Shown: positions 8,383 through 17,612, counted from the stretch's first letter. The stretch is DNA of 64,000 nt from Sporobacter sp963663605 (GCA_963663605.2 CAXXVF010000002.1:2356001-2420000); one strand, 5' to 3'. The notes: generated by a model not told the origin, from the sequence alone. Numbers and translations are program-made.

Positions 8383-9257
8383 CGCCCCGAGCACAAGAAG
8401 CCGCGCTTGAGGACGCACCTGCGCTCAAGGCGCTGTGGAAAACTGTTTTTGGCGATCCGGATAGTAATATTGAGCTTTTTTTTGATTTATATTTTTCACC
8501 GGAAAGAACACGCGTCGTCAAAGATGGCAAAACGCCCGTATCGGCCGCTTATATTCTTCCCGCAGGAAGCTTTGCGCTGCCGGACGGCATGCGGACAAAC
8601 TGCGCTATGCTATATGCGATCGCCACGCTGCCCGGTTACAAAGGGCGCGGCTTCGGCAGCGCTGTTACTGAATCGGCAGCAGCGCACGCTTTGGAAGGCA
8701 GCTATTCCGCAGTCGTTTTAAAACCGGCGGACGCCGGTCTTTTCAAGTATTATGAAAAACGATTGGGTTTTTTGCCTTTCTTTGAAGCCGTTGAGACCAC
8801 GTACGATTCGGATCAGCTGCCGGCAGCCAATCCCGGCTTTTATCTGTCGCCTGCCGACCCGGGCGAATACCGCCGCGTACGTCAAATCTTGCTAAACAGC
8901 TGCATTTATATCGACATAGACGAACGCGCCCTTTCTTATCAGCAGCAGCTTTGCCGCGCTTCAGGCGGCGATTTGTACATCATTAAGCACGGCGGAAATG
9001 ATATTGGCTGCGCGGCCGTTGAACCGGAAGCCGGGAGCGTTCATGTCAAGGAGCTTCTGCTGTCAAACGGCGCTCAGACGAAGGATGCCGTCCGGCTGCT
9101 CGCCGGGCATCATCCCGCCAATCGGTATATTGTAAGATATCCGACAAATGTTTGCCCCGAAAACAGCCGTCCGTTCGGGATGATCCTCCCAATTGCGGGC
9201 TGTTTAAACAGTGATTCCATGCATTATGCAAAATGGTACGGTCCGGCTTTCGACTAG
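8379..9257 (+). CDS. GNAT-family N-acetyltransferase
   Basis: A 292-residue protein starting MTPRAQEAALEDAPAL. The ATG at 8379 overlaps the UDG stop as ATGA, which decides the start over a GTG 24 bases earlier. The N-terminal half shows the acetyl-CoA pyrophosphate-binding motif of GNATs (AIATLPGYKGRGFGSAV, about residues 88-104, with the Gly-rich GYKGRG) and a following KYYEKRLGF segment. The C-terminal half (about 160-290) is less conserved and could be a second, degenerate GNAT-like domain, as in Eis-type proteins. The substrate is not predictable. No clear terminator follows for 170 bases. Confidence 0.8.
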   Translation: MTPRAQEAALEDAPALKALWKTVFGDPDSNIELFFDLYFSPERTRVVKDGKTPVSAAYILPAGSFALPDGMRTNCAMLYAIATLPGYKGRGFGSAVTESAAAHALEGSYSAVVLKPADAGLFKYYEKRLGFLPFFEAVETTYDSDQLPAANPGFYLSPADPGEYRRVRQILLNSCIYIDIDERALSYQQQLCRASGGDLYIIKHGGNDIGCAAVEPEAGSVHVKELLLSNGAQTKDAVRLLAGHHPANRYIVRYPTNVCPENSRPFGMILPIAGCLNSDSMHYAKWYGPAFD

Positions 9258-9434
9258 AATTCACAATAGTTTTTCCATATTGCATAAAAAAACATTAATT
9301 TTTTTTCAGTATTTAATAGTTTTGAAACATTTAGATGTATATTAGTTAACAAATGACTGTTATGATATTAAGCGTAGGGTTGCCAATTCCATCTTTTTAT
9401 CTTTTTTCATTTTATTATCCTCATAACCTTTCGG
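9258..9434. other. AT-rich intergenic stretch
   Basis: No gene is visible. The segment is strongly AT-rich with several T-runs and ends in the strong hairpin at 9435. It could hold an independent promoter for a short transcript that stops at that hairpin, but I find no well-spaced -35/-10 pair. Confidence 0.4.
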
Positions 9435-9470
9435 CCAACGGGAGCTTCAGGCTCCCGTTGGTCGTTTTTT
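9435..9470 (+). terminator. Strong Rho-independent terminator
   Basis: An 11-bp perfect stem CCAACGGGAGC / GCTCCCGTTGG with a TTCAG loop is followed by TCGTTTTTT. It ends any transcript from the UDG-GNAT pair, although it lies 180 bases after the GNAT stop. Confidence 0.9.
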
Positions 9471-9473
9471 AGC

Positions 9474-9502
9474 TTGCACCCGCAGCGCTTTTATGCTATA
9501 AA
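9474..9502 (+). promoter_or_regulatory. Sigma-A type promoter for the membrane acyltransferase
   Basis: The -35 TTGCAC (9474-9479) and -10 TATAAA (9497-9502) are separated by 17 bases, just after the terminator and 40 bases before the ATG at 9543. Confidence 0.65.
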
Positions 9503-9542
9503 TTGGTTTTAAAGTAAAAACAATACAAGGAGCAACTGCAAT

Positions 9543-10676
9543 ATGCAAACTAAACTGTGTCTAAGGCAGGTCTTGTTCAGCGACCACGAACCATTACATA
9601 CCGGAGAGAAAAGAGCGCGGATTGAATCATACGATATTCTGCGTGGTTTATCGATTTTATTTATGATCCTAATCCATGTAATGCATAACTATGGCACCCA
9701 TGAATTTGAAAACAGCATTCCGGGGCTGCTCTTCGAAGTATTAGGCGGTCCCTTCGCTGCGCCGGTTTTCATGTTTGTCATGGGCCTGTTCTTTGTATAC
9801 ACAACCAACGGCTCGTTTAAAAAAGCAGTGAAACGAGGCCTTAATCTGATATTAGTGGGCTATGCGCTCAATCTCGTAAGAGGCATCATCCCTTACTTTG
9901 TTTACAATAGCGTATTAGAAAGTCCATGAGGCGCTCTGTCGGAGTATTATCAGATGGAGTTTTTGATTTTTGAAGTTGATATTCTTGTTTTTGCCGGCGC
10001 GGCCTATATATTAATGGCCCTGATCTACAAGGCCGTTAGAAAACCTGTGGTATGGCTTGCAGTCGCGTTTGTGATCTCATTGGCCTCCCCGTTAGTCTGG
10101 GGAATCGGGCTGGATATTCAAATAGCAAAATATCCGTTAAGCGTTCTTTGGGGTGACTATATAATTACGACTTTCCCGGTATTCCCCTGGCTGGCTTTCC
10201 CGCTTGTCGGCATGGCCGCAGGCAGCATGTTCAGCGCATATGAGGATCATAGACTTATTTTCAACCGGCTTGCACTATATGGGTTTATACCGCTCGCCGC
10301 CGGAATCACACTGCTTCTCATTAATGATGAATATCATTATCATCAATACAATCAAATGGGTTTTGGCGCTGTTTTAACCGGCATCGGCATTATTATGCTT
10401 TGGCAGTGGCTTATTGATAGAATATGCAGCACTTTCAAAAACAAAAAGAAAGTAGGCTTTTTCGCTTTTTTAAGCAGCAATATCCTCGTTATTTATTGTG
10501 TGCATTGGGTCATCATTAAATGGCTGTGGCCGTTTATTCCGCTCGACCATTATACACTGGACGGCGTTTTACTTATTGCGGCCTGCGTTACAATAACGGC
10601 AATGCTTCTGACGAAGCTATATATCAGCCTTAACAAACCTTATTATAAAAAAGCTAATTCACCGCTTGTTGAATAA
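9543..10676 (+). pseudogene. HGSNAT-like/DUF1624 membrane acyltransferase split by an in-frame TGA
   Basis: The first part (128 residues) begins RIESYDILRGLSILFMILIH, the hallmark start of the DUF1624/heparan-alpha-glucosaminide N-acetyltransferase-like catalytic fold. It holds two to three membrane helices. A TGA at 9927-9929 ends it, but the same frame continues without another stop through GALSEYYQ into the 240-residue second part (six or more helices), whose ATG at 9954 has no good Shine-Dalgarno. A single C-to-T change (CGA to TGA) would explain the break. The full product would be about 377 residues, normal for the family, acetylating sugars across the membrane. Treat it as interrupted unless TGA is read through or is an assembly error. 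Confidence 0.75.
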
Positions 10677-10677
10677 A

Positions 10678-10703
10678 AAGGCTTGCTTTATGCAAGCCTT
10701 TTT
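10678..10703 (+). terminator. Terminator after the acyltransferase
   Basis: The stem AAGGCTTGC / GCAAGCCTT with a TTTAT loop is followed by TTT. It begins two bases after the stop codon and is nearly symmetrical, so it could also act on the other strand. Confidence 0.85.
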
Positions 10704-10724
10704 GCCGCTGAAAATGTGTTTTAA

Positions 10725-10753
10725 TTGCCGGGTTACTTTTTATGTTATATAAT
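10725..10753 (+). promoter_or_regulatory. Promoter of pcrA
   Basis: The -35 TTGCCG (10725-10730) and perfect -10 TATAAT (10748-10753) have a 17-base spacer. The start codon follows 38 bases downstream. Confidence 0.75.
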
Positions 10754-10791
10754 ACTAAACCGAACGAACTAAAATTATTGAGGTATATTCA

Positions 10792-13236
10792 ATGGCGGAA
10801 AACACATTTAAACAAAAATTCATTAAGGCGCGCCGGAAAGCGATAGCCCTTGAATTTATGCATTTGAACGATATGCAGCGTGAGGCTGTATTAACAACGG
10901 AGGGGGCGCTTTTGCTCCTTGCGGGCGCCGGAAGCGGAAAGACAACCGTCCTTATAAACCGGATCGTAAATTTGATGAAATACGGCCGCGGGTCCGATGC
11001 CGATTATGTGCCGGAAGGAACAACGGAAGAGGATCTGGCTTTTCTTTTGGACTACATCAAGAACCCTCTGCCGGAAAACAGCGCGCGGGCGGCGGCGCTT
11101 TGCGCTGTTGAACCGGTCGAGCCCTGGCGGCTCATCGCCATCACCTTTACGAACAAAGCTGCCGACGAACTGAAAGCCCGCCTATTAAACACATTGGGCG
11201 AGCGCGCCAATGATATCTGGGCAATGACGTTTCACTCCGCCTGCGTGCGGATACTCCGCCGTGATATCGACCGGCTCGGTTTCGACCGTTCGTTCACCAT
11301 ATACGACTCGTCGGACAGTCAATCCCTGATGAAACGGATTCTCAAAGAGCTGGATCTGGACGACCGGACATTCCCGTACCGGTCGGTGCTGAGCACTATC
11401 AGCCGTGCCAAAGGCGACAGGATCTCTGCGGAAGCATTTTATGAAGCCGCTGAAAAAAGCGGCGATATCCGGAAAAAACATATCGGCCGCGCTTATCTGG
11501 AATACTCAAACCGCCTGAAGGCCTCCAACGCGCTCGATTTCGACGACCTTATTTTATTCGCCGTTGAACTGCTCAGCGAATACGAAGACATTCTGGCACA
11601 CTATCAGCGCAAATTTAAATATGTCCTGATCGACGAGTATCAGGATACGAACAAGCTGCAGTACCTTTTATCAAGCGCGCTTGCCGGCGGCCATAAAAAC
11701 ATCTGCGTCGTCGGTGACGACGACCAGAGCATCTATAAATTCCGAGGCGCGACGATCGAAAACATATTGAGTTTTGAAAGCCAGTATAAAAACGCACGGG
11801 TGATCCGCCTGGAGCAGAATTACCGCTCGACGAGCCATATCCTGGACGCGGCCAATTCCGTCATTGAGAACAATACCGGGCGAAAAGGTAAAAAGCTATG
11901 GACGGAGAAGGACTGCGGGGACAAGCTGACGCTCCATGTCGCGTCCGACGAGCGCGAAGAAGCGCAGTATGTGACCAATCAGATCATCTCGGGCGTATCT
12001 ATGGGCGACAATTGGAGCGCTTATGCGGTTTTATACCGGATGAACGCACAGTCGAACCAGCTGGAATACGCTTTCAAGCGCAGCGGCGTCCCTTACCGCA
12101 TCATCGGCGGCACGCGGTTTTTCGACCGCGCGGAAATCAAGGACATGCTTGCCTATCTGTGCGTCATTGCAAACCCGGCAGATGACCTGCGGCTCATGCG
12201 CATCGTCAACAATCCGCCGCGCGGGATCGGCCAGATCACGCTCGGCCGTGTCGCGGAACTGGCTGCGGCGCGGCAGCAAAGTGTTTTTGAAATCCTGAAA
12301 GAATCCGAGATACATGAAGATCTTCAAAAGTCAGCGGCGAAGCTGCATACGTTCGTCAGTCTGATCGAAGAGCTTCAGACGCTTAACGAAACGCTCCCAC
12401 TTGACGAAATTTATGACGCGCTTTTAGAGCGGACAGGTTATATCCGGGCCCTGGAAACAAAAAAGACGGACGAAAACCTGACGCGGATCGAAAACGTGCA
12501 GGAACTTAAAAGTAACATATTAAGCTTCATGAAGGAGATGCCGGACGGTTCGCTGTTCGACTTCCTCAATGAAATCGCACTTTATACCGATCTGGACCAG
12601 TATGATAAAAGTTCCGACAGTGTCGTAATGATGACAATGCACAGCGCCAAGGGGCTTGAATTTCCGACGGTTTTCATCGTCGGCGCGGAAGAGGGTATTT
12701 TCCCCGGCCTGCGGACCATCGGCGAAGCGGAGGAGATGGAGGAGGAGCGGCGCCTGTGTTATGTGGCGATGACACGCGCAAAAAACAAGCTTTATTTCAC
12801 CTGTGCCCGGCAGCGCATGCTGTTCGGCAAGACAACACCGGGCAAACCATCGCGATTTATTGAAGAAGTGTCAGACGAGCATATCGAAAAACCGGACATC
12901 CTTTCAGGCGGCTTTGACGCGGCTTTGGATGAAGGCGACCTGGAAGACCGGCGCGAGGGCGCGCGCAGGATACAAAGCCGTTACGGCGCGCCAAAGGCGG
13001 GCGTACGGCGAACCGGGAATCCGAAAAAACCGTTTATACCGGCGCGGCCGGCGACTGCTGCATCCCTGCCGGATTATAAAAAAGGCGATATGGTTATACA
13101 CAAGGCCTTTGGTAAAGGGATGGTCACCGATGTGCAGCCGACGGGCGGCGACGCGCTTTTGGAAATCGCGTTTGATGCCGTCGGCACAAAACGGCTGATG
13201 GCAAAATCGGCCGCGGCCTATATGCATAAGGCCTAG
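10792..13236 (+). CDS. pcrA: ATP-dependent 3'-5' DNA helicase PcrA/UvrD
   Basis: An 814-residue superfamily 1A helicase acting in nucleotide-excision repair, rolling-circle replication and removal of blocked replication complexes. Visible motifs: Q-motif (LNDMQREAV), Walker A AGAGSGKTT (44-52), motif Ia TFTNKAADE, Walker B VLIDEYQDT, motif III GDDDQSIYKFRGA, motif IV YRS, motif V MTMHSAKGLEF and motif VI YVAMTRAK. An insertion of about 50 residues with acidic character separates Walker A from motif Ia, longer than in Bacillus PcrA. The C-terminal 60 residues (GDMVIHKAFGKGMV...) form the Tudor-like domain that contacts RNA polymerase in this family. The DMT gene starts 32 bp later. Confidence 0.95.
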   Translation: MAENTFKQKFIKARRKAIALEFMHLNDMQREAVLTTEGALLLLAGAGSGKTTVLINRIVNLMKYGRGSDADYVPEGTTEEDLAFLLDYIKNPLPENSARAAALCAVEPVEPWRLIAITFTNKAADELKARLLNTLGERANDIWAMTFHSACVRILRRDIDRLGFDRSFTIYDSSDSQSLMKRILKELDLDDRTFPYRSVLSTISRAKGDRISAEAFYEAAEKSGDIRKKHIGRAYLEYSNRLKASNALDFDDLILFAVELLSEYEDILAHYQRKFKYVLIDEYQDTNKLQYLLSSALAGGHKNICVVGDDDQSIYKFRGATIENILSFESQYKNARVIRLEQNYRSTSHILDAANSVIENNTGRKGKKLWTEKDCGDKLTLHVASDEREEAQYVTNQIISGVSMGDNWSAYAVLYRMNAQSNQLEYAFKRSGVPYRIIGGTRFFDRAEIKDMLAYLCVIANPADDLRLMRIVNNPPRGIGQITLGRVAELAAARQQSVFEILKESEIHEDLQKSAAKLHTFVSLIEELQTLNETLPLDEIYDALLERTGYIRALETKKTDENLTRIENVQELKSNILSFMKEMPDGSLFDFLNEIALYTDLDQYDKSSDSVVMMTMHSAKGLEFPTVFIVGAEEGIFPGLRTIGEAEEMEEERRLCYVAMTRAKNKLYFTCARQRMLFGKTTPGKPSRFIEEVSDEHIEKPDILSGGFDAALDEGDLEDRREGARRIQSRYGAPKAGVRRTGNPKKPFIPARPATAASLPDYKKGDMVIHKAFGKGMVTDVQPTGGDALLEIAFDAVGTKRLMAKSAAAYMHKA

Positions 13237-13268
13237 AATAAATTTAACTTAGTAAACGAGGTCGTTTT

Positions 13269-14171
13269 GTGATACATAACAAGAAAGCATTAGGCAGGGG
13301 CGCTTTGTTTTTAGCGGCCTTAATCTGGGGCGTTTCTTTTGTCCTGATGGATGTTACGCTGGAGAGTGTTTCAACGCTGTATATCCTCGCCATCCGATTT
13401 TCCGGCGCCGCCCTCATTATGCTGATTGCAGGCATCCGAGAATTGAAAAAGCTTGACTGGCGCTATGTCGGCGGCGGGGTCTTGATGGGTGTCGTGCTGT
13501 TTTTAGCCTATGCGTTTCAGACATACGGCCTGGAGCGGACGACACCCGGGAAAAATGCTTTTTTAACGGCGGTTTACTGCATTATCGTTCCGTTTTTATA
13601 TTGGTTCGTCAGTAAAAAAAAGCCGGACAGATTTAATATTTCGGCGGCTATAGTCGGCCTTGTCGGCGTCGGGCTCATTTCACTCAACGAGAATCTGACC
13701 CTTGGGCTTGGAGACGGGCTGACGCTTATATGCGGATTTCTGCTCGCCGTGCACATCATTGTCACGAACAAAGCGCTAGAAGGCCGCAGCGTCATCCTTC
13801 TGACAATGCTGCAGTTTGCTGCAGCCGGTATAATTTCCGGGATTCTGGCGTTCATTTTTGAACCCGCACCTATCAATGTGCCGCAGGGGACGGTTTGGAT
13901 GCTCGTATTTATGACGGTTGTCAGTACGGCTTTGTGCATATTCCTACAGGTGTTCGGCCAAAAACACACGCCGCCTTCGCAGTCTTCCATAATCATGACG
14001 TTTGAGGCCGTATTCGGCGCAGCGTCATCTGTTATTTTCTGCAGCGAAGTGATTACAGGGAAGCTTCTGGCCGGATTTGTTTTGACTTTTACAGCCGTTT
14101 TCATCAGCGAAACGAAGCTTGGATTTTTCAGTCGAAGAAAACGCAAACCTCAAAAGGAGCTGATTAAATGA
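13269..14171 (+). CDS. EamA/DMT-family transporter
   Basis: A 300-residue, ten-helix membrane protein made of two EamA repeats (about residues 10-140 and 155-285), of the drug/metabolite exporter superfamily. The first repeat has the typical FLAALIWGVSFV opening and TTPGKNAFLTAVYCIIVPF, the second QVFGQKHTPPSQSSIIMTFEAVFGA. The GTG start is preceded by ACGAGG. Its stop overlaps the YjbQ start (ATGA). The substrate cannot be named; exporters of this clade move amino acids or other small metabolites. Confidence 0.88.
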   Translation: MIHNKKALGRGALFLAALIWGVSFVLMDVTLESVSTLYILAIRFSGAALIMLIAGIRELKKLDWRYVGGGVLMGVVLFLAYAFQTYGLERTTPGKNAFLTAVYCIIVPFLYWFVSKKKPDRFNISAAIVGLVGVGLISLNENLTLGLGDGLTLICGFLLAVHIIVTNKALEGRSVILLTMLQFAAAGIISGILAFIFEPAPINVPQGTVWMLVFMTVVSTALCIFLQVFGQKHTPPSQSSIIMTFEAVFGAASSVIFCSEVITGKLLAGFVLTFTAVFISETKLGFFSRRKRKPQKELIK

Positions 14172-14584
14172 AATCCTACCGCAGCGAACTTCATTTCAAT
14201 CTCCCGACGCGCCGGGGGCTCGTCAGCATTACGCGGCATGTCGAAGAGGCGCTCCGCGAAAGCGGTATACAGGAAGGGCTTGTGCTTATAAACCCAATGC
14301 ACATCACGTCGAGTGTATTTATAAACGACGATGAGCACGGACTGCACCATGATTTCGAAGTGTGGCTTGAAAAGCTCGCGCCTGAAAAACCCTACAGCCA
14401 GTACCGTCATAACGGTTACGAAGACAATGCCGACGCCCACATCAAGCGCACGATCATGGGCCGCGAATCCGTCGTGGCCATAACCAGCGGCCGGCTCGAT
14501 TTTGGCACTTGGGAACAGATCTTCTACTATGAATTTGACGGAAACCGGGATAAACGCGTTTTGATCAAAATCATCGGCGAATAA
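14168..14584 (+). CDS. YjbQ-family (UPF0047) protein
   Basis: A 138-residue protein of the YjbQ/UPF0047 family, a small trimeric fold with a conserved His/Asp/Glu metal site; some members have secondary thiamine-phosphate synthase activity. Visible signatures are GLVLINPMHITSSVFINDDE (about 40-60), HNGYEDNADAHIKRTIMGRE (about 78-98) and a C-terminal DFGTWEQIFYYEFDG. Length is standard. It overlaps the transporter by 4 bases and is probably the last gene from the pcrA side, ending at the bidirectional terminator at 14635. The physiological role is uncertain. Confidence 0.88.
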   Translation: MKSYRSELHFNLPTRRGLVSITRHVEEALRESGIQEGLVLINPMHITSSVFINDDEHGLHHDFEVWLEKLAPEKPYSQYRHNGYEDNADAHIKRTIMGRESVVAITSGRLDFGTWEQIFYYEFDGNRDKRVLIKIIGE

Positions 14585-14634
14585 ACGGCTGCGTCAATCA
14601 TAACATAAACGCGCAAGCAATATGGTCACATATA

Positions 14635-14670
14635 AAAAAGCGGTGTATACAAACGTATACGCCGCTTTTT
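14635..14670. terminator. Bidirectional terminator between yjbQ-like and acpP
   Basis: A long symmetric hairpin AAAAAGCGGTGTATAC - AAAC - GTATACGCCGCTTTTT has one G-T wobble. It has A/T tails on both sides and separates convergent transcription units. Confidence 0.9.
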
Positions 14671-14689
14671 ACTTGCAGTCTGTTCAGCT

Positions 14690-14932
14690 CTATGCGTTGT
14701 TTTTTTTCAGCTCCGCCTCAATGAAAGATGCAATTTCTCCGACTGTTTTATAGCCGTAGATGGACTCGTCCGTTATAACGAGACCGAATTCTTCCTCCAG
14801 CATCATGATCATTTCGACGACATCCAACGAATCGGCGCCAAGATCGTTTATGATATCCGTGTCCGCACTGATTTTGTCCATATCCATATCAAGCTGCGAC
14901 GCCAAGAGTTCTTTCACCTTATCGACGACCAT
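14690..14932 (-). CDS. acpP: Acyl carrier protein
   Basis: An 80-residue acidic carrier protein of fatty-acid synthesis. The phosphopantetheine attachment site is Ser35 in GADSLDVVE; the rest follows the AcpP pattern, with helix II EMIMMLEEEFGLVI and a C-terminal SFIEAELKK. It is not next to other fab genes. It lies 27 bp downstream of jag, as the last gene of the rpmH operon, before the terminator at 14635. Confidence 0.95.
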   Translation of the reverse strand: MVVDKVKELLASQLDMDMDKISADTDIINDLGADSLDVVEMIMMLEEEFGLVITDESIYGYKTVGEIASFIEAELKKNNA

Positions 14933-14958
14933 TTAATACTCCCCTTTTTCTCTGATGT

Positions 14959-15627
14959 TCAGCACCACTCCCTATATGTCGGCGTGGTTTTGGCCCCGTT
15001 TTTGCGTTCAAAGACAACAACAACGCGGCGGTTCGGTTCCGTGCCGATCGAATAGGTCGTGACGTTTTCATATTCCTGCAGGGCTGTGTGGATGATATGC
15101 CGCTCGTAGGAGTTCATCGGTTCAAGCGTCATGTTCCTTTTATACTTGACAGCTTTACCGGCAACTTTCTCGGCAAGGCGCTCTAAAGCTTCATTTCGCC
15201 GCTGCCTGTAGTTTTCCGTATCGATATTGACGCGAACGCGTCCGGATACGTTTCGGTTTACAACATAGTTCGTTAAATGCTGGATGGCGTCGAGTGTTTC
15301 CCCGCGCCTTCCGATAAGCATTCCCGGGTCTTCTCCCGTCAGATTGACGGAAACAACGCCTTCGTTTTCAGTAATTTCCGGCTTTGCATTAACGTCCATG
15401 CGCATAAACAGGCCGGTCAGAAAACCTTCAACACGCTCGGAATTAGACGTGACAGACTCATAGGTCACCTTGACGACAGCGGGTGTGCTTTTAAGCCCTA
15501 AAAACCCCGCTTTTGCCCGCTCAACAATTTCCACGGAGACTTCGTCCCGTCCAAGACCCAGCTGCTCCAGTGCCGTCTGGATGGCCTCATCTTCAGTTTT
15601 ACCGGATACTTCAATCGATTTTAACAT
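14959..15627 (-). CDS. jag: RNA-binding protein Jag/KhpB
   Basis: A 222-residue cytoplasmic protein with the three domains of the family: Jag-N (residues 1-50, KSIEVSGKTEDEAI...KAGFLGLKSTPA), KH-II (about 75-150, LIGRRGETLDAIQHL) and R3H (about 155-215, RHIIHTALQEYENVTTYSIG). It binds RNA with KhpA and influences division and envelope growth in Gram-positive bacteria. The ATG at 15627 is preferred over a GTG nine bases upstream, because GAGGTG would then be its Shine-Dalgarno. It follows yidC by 59 bp, the standard order. Confidence 0.93.
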   Translation of the reverse strand: MLKSIEVSGKTEDEAIQTALEQLGLGRDEVSVEIVERAKAGFLGLKSTPAVVKVTYESVTSNSERVEGFLTGLFMRMDVNAKPEITENEGVVSVNLTGEDPGMLIGRRGETLDAIQHLTNYVVNRNVSGRVRVNIDTENYRQRRNEALERLAEKVAGKAVKYKRNMTLEPMNSYERHIIHTALQEYENVTTYSIGTEPNRRVVVVFERKNGAKTTPTYREWC

Positions 15628-15686
15628 GCCATTCACCTCTTATATAAAGCCATGCTTCGTAAAATCGGCTTTAGTGATTATTCTTC

Positions 15687-16961
15687 TTAGTTGTCGGCTT
15701 CGTCCTCAGTATAAGCTTCTTCCGTACCGTCTGTTTCAGTCGGTTCTTCCTCCGTCCGGGTGTCGCTTGGCTCTTCCGAAGCCTCATTGGCAAAACGGTT
15801 CGGATCATACGCCCGTCCTCGGGCATATCGGCGCGTACCGATGCGAGCGGATTCTTCCTCGTCGTCATTATCGGGCTTATCCGAATGTTTCTTCTCCCAT
15901 TCAACGGCCTTCTCGATCTGTTCCTGCCGCTCTGTCTTCATCTGTTTTTTCTTGGACGTATTCGGATTGCGCTGCGTATTGTTTTCAAGCTTTTTGCGTT
16001 CGGTTTCCAGTCGTTTTGCCTCTAGCTCCGCTTCCCTTATTCGCTGCTGTTCAAACTTGACCGCTTCTTCCGCTTCCAGTATTTTCGTGTAATGCTTTGT
16101 CAGGATGACTTCCTGCACAGCCTGGAACAGCATGCTCGCTATGATATAAACACCGATAGCGCCGGGCATTATGAATGCGAAATAGACGTTGATAAGCGGC
16201 ATCATGAGCATCATGGATTTCATGGAATTTGCCTGCTGGTTATCCGGCTGCGCGTTCATCTTCATGGTGATCCTGGATGTCAAAAAGGCCAGAAGTCCCG
16301 AAACGATCGGGAGCAGGAACAATAAGAGCCCCGGACCCCAAACAGCGGGATCGCTCCATTCGGTCGTCCACAGGAAGTTAAACTGCGGTTGATGCCCCAA
16401 ATTCATTCCCAAAAAACTGTAGTCAATCTGGTGCAATGCGCCGCCGATTTGGGCGTTAATATCAGAAAACTTATCAAAGTTATCTGATATAAACTGAGTC
16501 ATTGATATCTGCTCATAGTTGGAGTTTAAGTTGTTGACCCAGCCTAATTCCGTCAGCCTGTTAAGAAGGTCTCCGCCTTCAGCTATAAGCTCTTTCGCCA
16601 CGCCCATCATAATGGTTAGCGGCTGCCGGATTGCGGAAAACAGCGCGATAATGATTGGGAACGGAATCAGCGACCACAGACAACCCGACATGGGGTTGAT
16701 GCCCTCCCGCTTATAGAGCTTTTGAACCTCTTCATTGTATTTCTGCTTGTTTGCACCGTGCTTCTTCTCTAACTCCTTGAGCTTCGGCTGCAGGCGGCTT
16801 GTTTTCATCATGCTGCGCTTTGATTTCATCTGGAACGGCAGCAAAATGATCTTCACGATCAGCGCGAACAGTATGACGGCAAGGCCATAGTTGTTGACAA
16901 ACTCGTACAGCACCATTAAAAGCATGCCAAACGGTTTAGTGATAAATTCAAACAAGTTCAT
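15687..16961 (-). CDS. yidC: Membrane protein insertase YidC/Oxa1 (SpoIIIJ type)
   Basis: A 424-residue inner-membrane insertase. It has the Gram-positive layout: a first helix near the N-terminus (LAVILFALIVKIILLPF), a charged coiled-coil hairpin (residues about 45-75), GCLWSLIPFPIIIALF, and three further helices including ITMKMNAQPDN...SMMLMMPLINVYFAFIMPGAIGVYI. The loop of about 75 residues before the third helix is longer than usual. After residue 295 comes a 130-residue highly charged tail, basic coiled coil first and then acidic Glu/Asp/Thr-rich. There is no Cys lipobox at the start. It follows yidD by 24 bp. Confidence 0.93.
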   Translation of the reverse strand: MNLFEFITKPFGMLLMVLYEFVNNYGLAVILFALIVKIILLPFQMKSKRSMMKTSRLQPKLKELEKKHGANKQKYNEEVQKLYKREGINPMSGCLWSLIPFPIIIALFSAIRQPLTIMMGVAKELIAEGGDLLNRLTELGWVNNLNSNYEQISMTQFISDNFDKFSDINAQIGGALHQIDYSFLGMNLGHQPQFNFLWTTEWSDPAVWGPGLLLFLLPIVSGLLAFLTSRITMKMNAQPDNQQANSMKSMMLMMPLINVYFAFIMPGAIGVYIIASMLFQAVQEVILTKHYTKILEAEEAVKFEQQRIREAELEAKRLETERKKLENNTQRNPNTSKKKQMKTERQEQIEKAVEWEKKHSDKPDNDDEEESARIGTRRYARGRAYDPNRFANEASEEPSDTRTEEEPTETDGTEEAYTEDEADN

Positions 16962-16985
16962 GTCTCCATTCTTAAAAGATCATAC

Positions 16986-17195
16986 TCACGGTACGGGGTC
17001 ATACCCGCCTTTGTGGAACGGATGGCATTTCAGAAACCTCCTGAGCGCCAGCCATGCGCCTTTCATGGCGCCATATTTTTCAATCGCCTCCAGTGCATAC
17101 TCCGAGCAGGTCGGGCTAAACCGGCAACACGGTTTTCTCAAAGGCGATATTTCTTTCCTATAGAATTTAACAATTGCAATTAGTATCGATTTCAT
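16986..17195 (-). CDS. yidD: YidD, membrane protein insertion efficiency factor
   Basis: A 69-residue protein of the YidD family: an amphipathic N-terminal helix, then FYRKEISPLRKPCCRFSPTC and SEYALEAIEKYGAMKGAWLA with the conserved CxFxPTCSxYA pattern, ending HPFHKGGYDPVP. It assists YidC and the Sec machinery. Its start overlaps the rnpA stop by 4 bases (ATGA). Confidence 0.95.
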   Translation of the reverse strand: MKSILIAIVKFYRKEISPLRKPCCRFSPTCSEYALEAIEKYGAMKGAWLALRRFLKCHPFHKGGYDPVP

Positions 17196-17545
17196 GATCT
17201 TTTACTGCAGATACCGAGCTTAGCGCAAAGTCTGAGAAAATCCGCCTCAAGCTCGTGATACCCGGAATATCTGCTTTTTGTCCGTGCGACTATGACGATA
17301 TCGTAGCCGGGGTCAAATTTGTCTTCGTTCAGCCTGTAGATCTCCCTGTAGCGGCGGCGTATCCGGTTCCGCTGTACGGCTTTGCCGATTTTGGTGCTGA
17401 CTGTGATACCAAGCTTGTTGGTTTGGTTTTTATTCTTACGGCAATAGACGGCGGCATACCGAGAAAAAGCGCTTCTGCCCTTTGAATAAAGGCGTCTGAA
17501 TTCGTAGTTGTTTTTTAAGGATGTAGAAAACCTCAAGCGATGCAC
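17192..17545 (-). CDS. rnpA: Ribonuclease P protein component
   Basis: A 117-residue basic protein of RNase P that helps the RNA subunit trim tRNA 5' leaders. The RNR signature is clear (KAVQRNRIRRRYREIYR, about residues 55-71), with the N-terminal LKNNYEFRRLYSKGRS and central TVSTKIG strands. It follows rpmH by about 67 bp and overlaps yidD. Confidence 0.95.
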   Translation of the reverse strand: MHRLRFSTSLKNNYEFRRLYSKGRSAFSRYAAVYCRKNKNQTNKLGITVSTKIGKAVQRNRIRRRYREIYRLNEDKFDPGYDIVIVARTKSRYSGYHELEADFLRLCAKLGICSKRS

Positions 17546-17612
17546 TCCCTGTCAAACAGCCATAGGGCGGATATACCGCCCTAAAAAACAGTTTCTCGCT
17601 TTACCTGATCCA

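Noticed and set aside
1402..9929. Genome-wide stop codon reassignment (TAG or TGA) to explain the two split genes
   Set aside because: All other genes use normal stops without extension, and both cases fit one C-to-T change each; no suppressor tRNA is in the window.
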